From: Nematostella vectensis
Lineage: Eukaryota > Cnidaria > Anthozoa > Actiniaria > Edwardsiidae
Length of the DNA stretch: 64,000 bases
Reading direction: 5' to 3'
Assembly: GCF_932526225.1 (NCBI RefSeq)
Contig: NC_064048.1
Coordinates: forward strand, 10,672,688 to 10,736,687
Shown: positions 24,301 through 36,300 of the stretch, piece by piece
Layout: each line of letters begins with the position of its first letter
How positions within the stretch are numbered: position 1 is the stretch's first letter
Notes under the pieces: generated by a model
Databases searched by the model: none
Told to the model about the DNA's origin: nothing
Seen by the model: the letters and a program-made list of their open reading frames with translations, nothing else
Translations under genes and position numbers: made by a program

Positions 24301-27300
24301 AGACGGGCATGAATTATTAGAATTATGAGAGGACAATGGACAGTGCGCATAGATAATGAGCATACTCGCGTGAATTATTAGAATTATGAGGAAACAATGG
24401 ACAGTGCGCGTATTATTAGAATTATGAGGAAACAATGGACAATGCGTGTAGATAATGAGAAGACGCGTGTGAATTATTAGAATTATGAGGAAACAATGGA
24501 CAATGCGCATAGATAATGAGAAGACGCGCCTGAATTATTAGAATTATGAGGAAACAATGGACAGTGCGCGTAGATAATGAGAAGAGGCATGTGAATTATT
24601 AGAATTATGAGAAAACAATGGACAATGCGCGTAGATAATGAGAAGACGCGCGTGAATTATTAGAATTATGAGGAAACAATGGACAGTGCGCGTAGATAAT
24701 AAGCAGACGCGCGTGAATTATTAGAATTATGAGGAAACAATGAACAGTGCGCGTAGATAATGAGAAGACGCGTGTGAATTATTAGAATTATGAGAAAACA
24801 ATGGACAGTGCGCGTAGATAATGAGAAGACGCGCGTGAATTATTAGAATTATTATGAAACAATGGACAGTGCGCGTAGATAATAGCAAACGCGCGTGAAT
24901 TATTAGAATTATGAGGAAACAATGGACAGTGCGCGTAGATAATAAGCAGACGCGCGTGAATTATTAGAATTATGAGAAAACAATTGACAGTGCGCGTAGA
25001 TAATGAGCAGACGCGCTTGAATTATTAGAATTTTGAGGAAACAATGAACAGTGCGCGTAGATAATGAAAAGACGCGTGTGAATTATTAGAATTATGAGGA
25101 AACAATGGACAGTGCGCGTAGATAATAAGCAGACGCGCGTGAATTATTAGAATTATGAGAAAACAATTGACAGTGCGCGTAGATAATGAGCAGACGCGCT
25201 TGAATTATTAGAATTTTGAGGAAACAATGGACAGTGCGCGTAGATAATGAGCAGACGCGCCTGAATTATTAGAATTATGAGGAAACAATGGACAGTGCGC
25301 GTAGATAATGAGAAGACGCGTGTGAATTATTATAATTATGAGGAAACAATGGACAGTGCGCGTAGATAATGAAAAGACGCGTGTGAATTATTAGAATTAT
25401 GAGGAAACAATGGACAGAGCGCGTAGATAATGAGCAGACGCGCCTGAATTATTAGAATTATTAGGAAACAATGGACAGTGCGCGTAGATAATAAGAAGAC
25501 GCGCGAGAATTATTAGAATTATGAGGAAACAATGGACAGAGCGCGTAGATAATGAGCAGACGCGCCTGAATTATTAGAATTATTAGGAAACAATGGACAG
25601 TGCGCGTAGATAATAAGAAGACGCGCGAGAATTATTAGAATTATGAGAAAACAATGGACAGTGCGCGTAGATAATGAGCAGACGCGCGTGAATTATTAGA
25701 ATTATGAGAAAACAATGGACAGTGCGCGTAGATAATGAGCAGACGTGCGTGAATTATAAATATAATGAGAAAACAATGGGCAGTGCGCGTAGATAATAAG
25801 CAGACGCGCGTGAATTTTTAGAATTATGAGGAAACAATGAACAGTGCGCGTAGATAATGAGCAGACGCGCGTGAATTATTAGAATTATGAGAAAACAATG
25901 GACAGTGCGCGTAGATAATGAGAATACGCGCCTGAATTATGAGGATTATGAGAAAACAATGGACAGTGTGCGTAGATAATGAGCGGACGTGCGTGAATTA
26001 TAAGGATTATGAGGAAACAATGGACAGTGCGCGTAGATAATGAGAAGACGCGCCTGAATTATTACAATTATGAGGAAACAATGGACAGTTCGCGTAGATA
26101 ATGAGCAGACGCGCCTGAATTATTTGAATTATGAGGAAACATGGACAGTGTGCGTAGATAATGAGAAGACGCGGCTGAATTATTAGAATTATGAGAAAAC
26201 AATGGACAGTGCGCGTAGATAATGAGAAGACGCGCCTGAATTATTAGAATTATGAGAAAACAATGGACAGTGTGCGTAGATAATGAGAAGACGTGCGTGA
26301 ATTATTAGAATTATGAGTAAACAATGGACAGTGCGCGTAGATAATAAGCAGACGCGCGTGAATTATTAGAATTATGAGAAAACAATGGACAGTGCGCGTA
26401 GATAATGAGCAGACGCGCGTGAATTATTAGAATTATGAGAAAACAATGGACAGTGCGCGTAGATAATGAGCAGACGTGCGTGAATTATAAATATAATGAG
26501 AAAACAATGGGCAGTGCGCGTAGATAATAAGCAGACGCGCGTGAATTTTTAGAATTATGAGGAAACAATGAACAGTGCGCGTAGATAATGAGCAGACGCG
26601 CGTGAATTATTAGAATTATGAGAAAACAATGGACAGTGCGCGTAGATAATGAGAATACGCGCCTGAATTATGAGGATTATGAGAAAACAATGGACAGTGT
26701 GCGTAGATAATGAGCGGACGTGCGTGAATTATAAGGATTATGAGGAAACAATGGACAGTGCGCGTAGATAATGAGAAGACGCGCCTGAATTATTACAATT
26801 ATGAGGAAACAATGGACAGTTCGCGTAGATAATGAGCAGACGCGCCTGAATTATTTGAATTATGAGGAAACATGGACAGTGTGCGTAGATAATGAGAAGA
26901 CGCGGCTGAATTATTAGAATTATGAGAAAACAATGGACAGTGCGCGTAGATAATGAGAAGACGCGCCTGAATTATTGGAATTATGAGAAAACAATGGACA
27001 GTGTGCGTAGATAATGAGAAGACGTGCGTGAATTATTAGAATTATGAGTAAACAATGGACAGTGCGCGTAGATAATAAGCAGACGCGCGTGAATTATTAG
27101 AATTATGAGGAAACAATGGGCAGTGCGCGTAGATAATGAGAAGACGCGCCTGAATTATTAGAATTATGAGAAAACAATGGACAGTGTGCGTAGATAATGA
27201 GCAGACGTGCGTGAATTATAAGGATTATGATGAAACAATGGACAGTGCGCGTAGATAATGAGAAGACGCGCCTGAATTATTAGAATTATGAGAAAACAAT

Positions 27301-30300
27301 GGACAGTGCGCGTAGATAATGAGAAGACGCGCCTGAATTATTAGAATTATGAGGAAACAATGGACAGTGCGCGTAGTTAATGAGAAGACGCGTGTGAATT
27401 ATTAGAATTATGAGAAAACAATGGACAGTGCGCGTAGATATTGAGAAGACGCGCCTGAATTATTAGAATTATGAGAAAACAATGGACAGTGTGCGTAGAT
27501 AATGAGAAGACGCGCCTGAATTATAAGGATTATGAGAAAACAATGGACAGTGTGCGTAGATAATGAGAAGACGTGCGTGAATTATAAGGATTATGAGGAA
27601 ACAATGGACAGTGCGCGTAGATAATGAGAAGACGCGCCTGAATTATTAGAATTATGAGGAAACAATGGACAGTGCGCGTAGATAATGAGAAGACGCGCCT
27701 GAATTATTAGAATTATGAGAAAACGATGGACAGTGCGCGTAGTTAATGAGAAGACGTGCGTGAATTATAAGGATTATGAGGAAACAATGGACAGTGTGCG
27801 TAGATAATGAGCAGACGTGCGTGAATTATTAGAATTATGAGAAAACAATGGACAGTGCGCGTAGATAATGAGAAGACGTGCGTGAATTATAAGGATTATG
27901 AGGAAACAATGGACAGTGCGCGTAGATAATGAGAAGACGCGCCTGAATTATTAGAATTATGAGGAAACAATGGACAGTGCGCGTAGATAATGAGAAGACG
28001 CGCCTGAATTATTAGAATTATGAGAAAACGATGGACAGTGCGCGTAGTAAATGAGAAGACGTGCGTGAATTATAAGGATTATGAGGAAACAATGGACAGT
28101 GCGCGTAGATAATGAGAAGACGCGCCTGAATTATAAGGATTATGAGGAAACAATGGACAGTGCGCGTAGATAATAAGAAGACGCGCGTGAATTATTAGAA
28201 TTATGAGAAAACGATGGACAGTGCGCGTAGTAAATGAGAAGACGTGCGTGAATTATAAGGATTATGAGGAAACAATGGACAGTGTGCGTAGATAATGAGC
28301 AGACGTGCGTGAATTATTAGAATTATGAGAAAACAATGGACAGTGCGCGTAGATAATGAGAAGACGTGCGTGAATTATAAGGATTATGAGGAAACAATGG
28401 ACAGTGCGCGTAGATAATGAGAAGACGCGCCTGAATTATTAGAATTATGAGGAAACAATGGACAGTGCGCGTAGATAATGAGAAGACGCGCCTGAATTAT
28501 TAGAATTATGAGAAAACTATGGACAGTGCGCGTAGTAAATGAGAAGACGTGCGTGAATTATAAGGATTATGAGGAAACAATGGACAGTGCGCGTAGATAA
28601 TGAGAAGACGTGCGTGAATTATAAGGATTATGAGGAAACAATGGACAGTGCGCGTAGATAATAAGAAGACGCGCGTGAATTATTAGAATTATGAGAAAAC
28701 AATGGACAGTGCGCGTAGATAATAAGCAGACGCGCGGAAGTTATTAGAATTATGAGGGAACAATGGACAGTCTGCGTAGATAATAAGCAAACGCGCGTGA
28801 ATAATTAGAATTATGAGTAAAAAATGGTCATTCGCGTAGATAATAAGCAAACACGGCACTGCTACAGCCTGTTGCTTACAATAGTTTTGCTTGTAATTTG
28901 CTTAAAAATTACAGCTTTTTCACATCTGGAGAGTGCCTTAGGACATCATAAAGTCTATTTGGGCATAATTAATGCTGTGCTTATGGATGTTTGCACGCTG
29001 AGGTTGATTCAATGGGATAATTACTTGTCTGGGCTTCACCAAGTGAGAGAGGAATTTTCTAGTGAATAGCTTCATACTCTCCAATGTGGGCCATCTTTGC
29101 TACCCAACCTTATTCAAAAATTGTTTTCAGGCTTTTTCTGGGTTCCTTGGACCTGGAAATGTTTTGTTTGTCTTCGGGGCAAAGAGACTTATAAAAAAAC
29201 TGTTATGATTCTGGGGGAGGAGATTGCCCGCCTGTCTGTCAATGTGTTTCCAAGACTCCCATGATGCAGTGCAGGCATGCAAAATAGGCTAAACATGGTC
29301 ACTCGCTTCTAATGGGGGTTCTAGCATTGATTATTGTGACTGATTGCTGTAAAATGGGACCTGACGGAGCGCAATAAAGATATCTATTTGTGACTTGATC
29401 TGTGTTTGCTTGTCTCTATTTGTTGGAATTTTGTGTCTTTTTTGGTAAGAAATGTTTCTGAATTTAAGCATTTGTTTATGAATTGGTCAGAAAACAAGGT
29501 TGATATTTTGACAAAAGAGTAAATTCTATTACATTGCTTAGATGCGCCTTTGAAGGTCGTCTATGCCTTGGAGGAATCTATGAGTATCCGTGTCTGGTGA
29601 TGTTAAGTTTGCATTTCTGACGTTTTGGAGTTGGGCCTATATTTTACGGGCGTCTCAGGGCGTAATAGTAATGGTAATGAAAGACGTAATGAGCAGACGC
29701 GCGTGAAATATTGGAATTATGAGAAAACAGATTTCAACCGATGCCTCTGGCTTAAGAGGCATGTAGCACCTTGTGATCGTGTCTTTTATTCTCTATGAAT
29801 ACTTCTTAATTGTTGTATCAGATATTCTCCCTAGAAGCTATAGCACGTGTTTGTACTTCTCTCCCGATGACATGATGGCGTTACAGGGATCACCTTCTAT
29901 GGGTAAACATATGAGGAGTCTGTAGATTAGACTTGGGTGACAATCCAAACACTTTGGGGAATTTTTGATATTTAAAACTCTCATCATTTCTCAAAATACA
30001 GCATTCCCTGTATCATTTGATAATTTTTAAATATATAAGCTGTTTTACTCGTTGGATGGATTGAAATTCACCATGATTCGGATTTTACTCACTACCAAGA
30101 TGACCATCTAATTGATTTTCAAAGCCTACAGAACTGCGCTTTCACTTAGGGTTAGATCAACGGGTTTTTGCTTCTTTAGCGCCAAACATCAATTTATCAG
30201 TTTTACCCTACTGCGTGTTGCCACACCTATGTCTCTTATTAATTAGTATTCATTTCCCTTAAAAAGGTGAAGCGCTAAAACAATTCCGTGGCATTGTCAA

Positions 30301-33300
30301 ACAGTACGTCAACTTCTTCCGCCTCGTCCAGGTAATTAAATAACCCGATACTTCTAGTTACTTTTAGATGTTTAGATATTTCTAGCAACTTCTAGATACT
30401 TCTAGACATTTCTAGATACTTCGTCATGCATGACAACGTCATATCGCTTTAATTTTGTTACATTTAAAAGACAAATGACTCGTCTGAGTCAATTTTTAAC
30501 ATGATGACGTCACATCAGAAATTACCTCTGTGACGTTACCTTGACACAGACCTCTTGTATTTTCATTATCATTATCTTACGTGCTTTGATGTAACATCGT
30601 CGTACGTGGCTTTATTCCTAAGAATTGCCCCATGAAAGTCTCACTCGGATTTATGTTAAATGTGGGAAATTATGATATTTGGAAATCTTGTTTTTCTTTT
30701 GGTAACAGAATACATAACAATGCGACGGTGGCCACGCTACCGTGGGCACCTTGACAGTTTTACAGTACGGCGTGCGCTACCGTGGCCACCTTGACAGTTT
30801 TACCGTACGACGCACGCTACCGTGGCCACCGTGACAGTTTTACAGTACGGCGTGCGCTACCGTGGCCACCGTGACAGTTTTACAGTACGACGCGCGCTAC
30901 CGTGGCCACCTTGACAGTTTTACAGTACGACGCGCGCTACCGTGGCCACCTTGACAGTTTTACAGTACGACGCGCGCTACCGTGGCCACCTTGACAGTTT
31001 TACAGTACGACGCGCGCTACCGTGGCCACCTTGACAGTTTTACAGTACGGCGTGCGCTACCGTGGCCACCGTGACAGTTTTACAGTACGACGCGCGCTAC
31101 CGTGGCCACCTTGACAGTTTTACAGTACGACGCGCGCTACCGTGGCCACCGTGACAGTTTTACAGTACGACGCGCGCTACCGTGGCCACCGTGACAGTTT
31201 TACAGTACGGCGTGCGCTACCGTGGCCACCGTGACAGTTTTACAGTACGACGCGCGCTACCGTGGCCACCTTGACAGTTTTACAGTACGACGCGCGCTAC
31301 CGTGGCCACCTTGACAGTTTTACAGTACGACGTGCGCTACCGTGGCCACCTTGACAGTTTTACAGTACGACGCGCGCTACCGTGGCCACCTTGGCAGTTT
31401 TACAGTACCACGCGCGCTACCGTGGCCACCTTGACAGTTTTACAGTACGGCGTGCGCTACCGTGGCCACCGTGACAGTTTTACAGTACGACGTGCGCTAC
31501 CGTGGCCACCGTGACAGTTTTACAGCACGGCGTGCGCTACCGTGGCCACCGTGACAGTTTTACAGTACGACGCGCGCTACCGTGGCCACCTTGACAGTTT
31601 TACAGTACGACGCGCGCTACCGTGGCCACCGTGACAGTTTTACAGTACGACGCGCGCTACCGTGGCCACCGTGACAGTTTTACAGTACGACGCGCGCTAC
31701 TGTGGCCACCTTGACAGTTTTACAGTACGGCGTGCTCTACCGTTGCCTCTTGACAGTTTTACAGCAGGACGCTCGCTACTGTACCCTAGGTACCAGAGCC
31801 TCCAGACTTCTCTCGTCCAGTGGTGCTTAGTCAAAATGCCCAGACGAGCGAAGCGAGGAGGCTCTGGGCGGCCGAGTAGCTTTTTCCAGTTCCAGTTTGT
31901 ACCAAAGTTGAATATTGAGCATCACTGGACGAGAGAAGTCTGGAGGGTCTGGTAACCAGGGTAGCGCTACCGTGGCCGCCTATTGACAGTTTAACAATGC
32001 GACGTGCGCTACCGTGGCCCACTTTGAAAGTTTTACAGCAGGACGCGCGCTACCGTGGCTACCTTGACTGTTTTGTGAAATAAGCTAACATGATCGACAT
32101 GAAATCCACCAGCCAACCAGCGAGGTGAAGAAGTTCGTGTCAATACTGACGGGCTTTATCCATTCACTCTAGCTGCCCGCAGCGATGGAAAAACTCAAGG
32201 CTACATATGTTCCCGTACGGCCTAAGCAAAACTTATAAATAAGATATTTACTATACAGTTTTTTGAGAGGGTGCTTTATCGAAAAGTGCTGCGTTGTTCC
32301 CGAGCGGGCCGTACGGGGATGTGGGACCCGCTAATCCACCAATGAGAGTCCGTTTAGTGCGCTAATCAACCAATGAGAGCGCGCTTAGTGCGCTAATCAA
32401 CCAATGAGATTGCACGTAGTACGCTAATCAACCAATGAGAGCGTGCGTAGTGCGCTAATCAACCAATGAGAGCGCGCGTAGTACGCTAATCAACCAATTA
32501 GAGCGCGCGTAGTACATTAATCAACCAATGAGAGCGCGCGTAGTATGCTAATCAACCAATAAGATTGCGTGTATTACTCTTATCAACCAATAATAGCACG
32601 CGTAGTATGCTTATCAACTAATAAGATTGCGCGTAGTACGCTAATCAACCAATGAGAGCGTGTAGAACGCTAATCATTCAATAAGAGCGCGTGTACTGCC
32701 CTGTGAACATTTATGATTAAGGAGATTACGGAAATCCTGATCTTCATGAGCCCTTGTGACGTTTTATCTTCCCATAATCCAATGCATATCTTTGTTATTC
32801 AGATTAACCCCGAAGCATCTCGACTCCCTCTGAAGAATTCGTTCACTTTTGATGACTTCAGGTACCTCCACTTTGACCAGGCACCTAATACGACTAGTGC
32901 GAATAATAGGGCTCCCCTCGGGAAACTCCAGGCACCAAATACAGCAGGTTCAAATAATAGGGCTCTCCCTCGTGTCACTCCAAGCACCAAATACAGCAGG
33001 TTCAAATAATAGGGCTCTCCCTCGTGTCACCCCAGGCACCAAATACAGCAGGTTCAAATAATAGGGCTCTCCCTCGTGTCACCCCATGCACCAAATACAG
33101 CAGGTTCAAATAATAGGGCTCTCCCTCGTGTCACCCCAGGCACCAAATACAGCAGGTTCAAATAATAGGGCTCTCCCTCGTGTCACCCCAGGCACCAAAT
33201 ACAGCAGGTTTAAATAATAGGGCTCTCCCTCGTGTCACTTCAGGCACCAAATACAGCAGGTTCAAATAATAGGGCTCTCCCTCGTGTCACCCCAGGTACC

Positions 33301-36300
33301 AAATACAGCAGGTTTAAATAATAGGGCTCTCCCTCGGGAAACCCCAGGCACCAAATACAGCAGGTTCAAATTATAGGGCTTTCCCTCGTGTCACCCCAGG
33401 CACCAAATACAGCAGGTTCAAATAAAAGGGCCCTCTCTCGTGTCACCCCAGGCACCAAATACAGCGGGTTCAAATAATAGGGCTCTCCCTCGTGTCACCC
33501 CAGGCACCAAATACAGCAGGTTCAAATAATAAGGCTCTCCCTCGTGTCACTCCAGGCACCAAATACAGCAGGTTCAAATAATAGGGCTCTCCCTCGGGAA
33601 ACTCCAGGCACCAAATACAGCAGGTTCAAATAATAGGGCTCTCCCTCGTGTCACCCCAGGCACCAAATACAGCAGGTTCAAATAATAAGGCTCTCCCTCG
33701 TGTCACTCCAGGCACCAAATACAGCAGGTTCAATCTTTAATCTTTAATTAGGATAATTGCCCCTAGCAAGCTAATCCGGCAAAAATAATAAGGCTCTCCC
33801 TCGTGTCACCCCAGGCACCAAATACAGCAGGTTCAAATAATAGGGCTCTCCCTCGCGAAACCTCAGGCACCAAATACAGCAGGTTCAAATAATAGGGCTC
33901 TCCCTCGGGAAACCTCAGGCACCAAATACAGCAGGTTCAAATAATAGGGCTCTCCCTCGTGTCACCCCAGGCACCAAATACAGCAGGTTCAAATAATAGG
34001 GCTCTCCCTCGCGAAACCTCAGGCACCAAATACAGCAGGTTCAAATAATAGGGCTCTCCCTCGTGTCACCCCAGGCACCAAATACAGCAGGTTCAAATAA
34101 TAGGGCTCTCCCTCGGGAAACCTCAGGCACCAAATACAGCAGGTTCAAATAATAGGGCTCTCCCTCGTGTCACCCCAGGCACCAAAACTGCTAGTGCAAA
34201 TGATGTTCGCACTTGGCGTTCAATTCCAAACAAAGTTGCAATGGAATAAGCACAGCATTAGGGCTAGAAACAATTGGAAATAAACTCAGGGTATTTTACA
34301 GCAACATTCAACAGCGGTTTCACGTCGTGGCTTGGTGGAAAACGGCTGAAATATATCAGACAGAACGCATTTTCACGTGCTTCTATTGATATCTCAACCC
34401 AATTCTATTGTTTTCTGCTTGTCATCCACGATGCCGTCTCAGGTCCCTAATCTCCCATTCGTCACTCCTACTGCACTAGAAGCACTTTGCGGTCAGTCGT
34501 GTCTCACCTCAACCCATGCGCACTATCCTTGTACTCATATACATCACTTGACAATCATATCACGAATGCTGTGGCGCAGTGTTTTGTAAGTATGGAAATG
34601 TCTTGAAAAGAACAGGCAGGGTACGACGCATTTGTAATGGTTTGTCATCATCATCATCAACATCGTTATCAATATCGTCGTCATCGTTATCAGATCATCA
34701 TCACAATCTGCGTTTCTGTATTTGTTTTCTTGTCACCAAAATCTAGTGATCTTCATTTGAAAATGGCAACTGAGTGCCAATACAGGAAGTCTCGTGCTAT
34801 TGAGGGATAACGTTATGCTTATATTTTTCCAATTTGTCTTCATGTAGATGGGCAGTTTCTACGGTGATGACGAGACAGAATGATGTCAAAGTTTCTTCAA
34901 ATGAGACTGTCAAGGCGCTTATACCCATGTGGGATATGTGTAACCATTGCAATGGCCCGGTAAGTATGTCACTTGCACTTTACCCTTACTACCACAATCA
35001 TATTATCATGCCGCCCTTTCTCATGTGGGATATATGTAACCACTGCAATGGCCCTGTAAGTACGTCACGCGCATGCGCACTTGATCATTTGCTACAATCA
35101 GACTATCAATTAGCCGTTTCCCATGTGGGATATATTAATGTCATGGTAAGTTCAAACGCGCCTTGCCCACAATCTCATCTGATCATTCTACGAGCAGCCC
35201 TTTTTCATGTGTGATGGGGGTGGGGGGACGAAGGTTTTGCTGATGCAAATCTAATTTCTCTTTACACAGTTCACTACAGGGTTCGATGACTCCACCAAAG
35301 AAGTCAAGAGCTTAGCCTTCAAGCCTACTAGAGCTGGCGATCAAGTATTCATTTTCTATGGCAGGCGAAATAACGCGGATCGATTGTTCCATAACGGGTT
35401 CGTGTATACAGAGGCCGAGGAAGACTGGGTCAATATTCAACTCGGGGTTAGCAAGAATGACCGACTTTACGCGATGAAGGCCCAGATACTAGCCATGGTC
35501 GGACTGGATGCGTAAGTATGATATATTCACTAATACAAGAATGGCCGACTGTATTATATACACTAATACGAGAATAACAAACTGTACAAGACGAATGAGG
35601 CTCGGATACTAGCCGTGTTCGGGCTGGACGCGTAAGTACGTTCCCTGCTAGCAGAGGCCTCTTTTCTCTGTATTTCGCTGGGCTGGAGTTCGCGAGGAAA
35701 AGATACCTCTGCCATGGGTCGAAACTGTTTCTGTTGCGCATGCGTGAGCGTTAATAAGCGGCCGACGTGCCAAAACCCGTACCATCGCGCGAAAGCTGTC
35801 AATATGCTTTGCATGGGTTTAGTCGGAAATCATGAATCAAACTCCGGTTAGTTCTCCTCTCCGAAAAAAAGAAAAAAACTGTTCAATTTCAATCACCTAA
35901 AACGCCACTAAAAAGGTTGAACAACAAACGCAGCAAAGACGAGTTTTGTCTTGTTTGTGGGATTAATTTCAAGACATCTGGGCAGGCGAGTTTCTTCAAT
36001 TAAATGTAAATATCGCACAGTTGGATTCGAAGAAAATGTTACAAAACTTTTTGGTAAACTTAGATCAGCTATTCCCAGAAGAATATGCAAAACCTGTAAA
36101 CGGAAGATTGACTCGTTAGTCAAAAGAGAGAAAATTCTGAATGAAGATAAGGCATTGAATGGCTTCTTTTATAATTCGTCGCGTGATATTTCTACGGAGG
36201 ACGCCGTTTCGAATGCGGGCTTATTATCCCGCAGCGGATATACGTTTCATGCATGCGCTAGTCATTGTGGGCTCAAATAGTGGCCAGTAATTAATGAACG

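Noticed and set aside
24300-28845. CRISPR-like array
   Set aside because: Regular period, but there are no unique spacers: the whole 61-bp unit repeats. The sequence is an animal intron.
28824-29069. 81-aa ATG frame with a hydrophobic stretch
   Set aside because: It starts inside the last decayed 61-bp unit and lies in SETD3 intron 5. No domain and no splice evidence.
2489-34190. Relation between the two 53-bp minisatellites (2489-3272 and 32879-34190)
   Set aside because: They share only the period; the unit sequences do not align.
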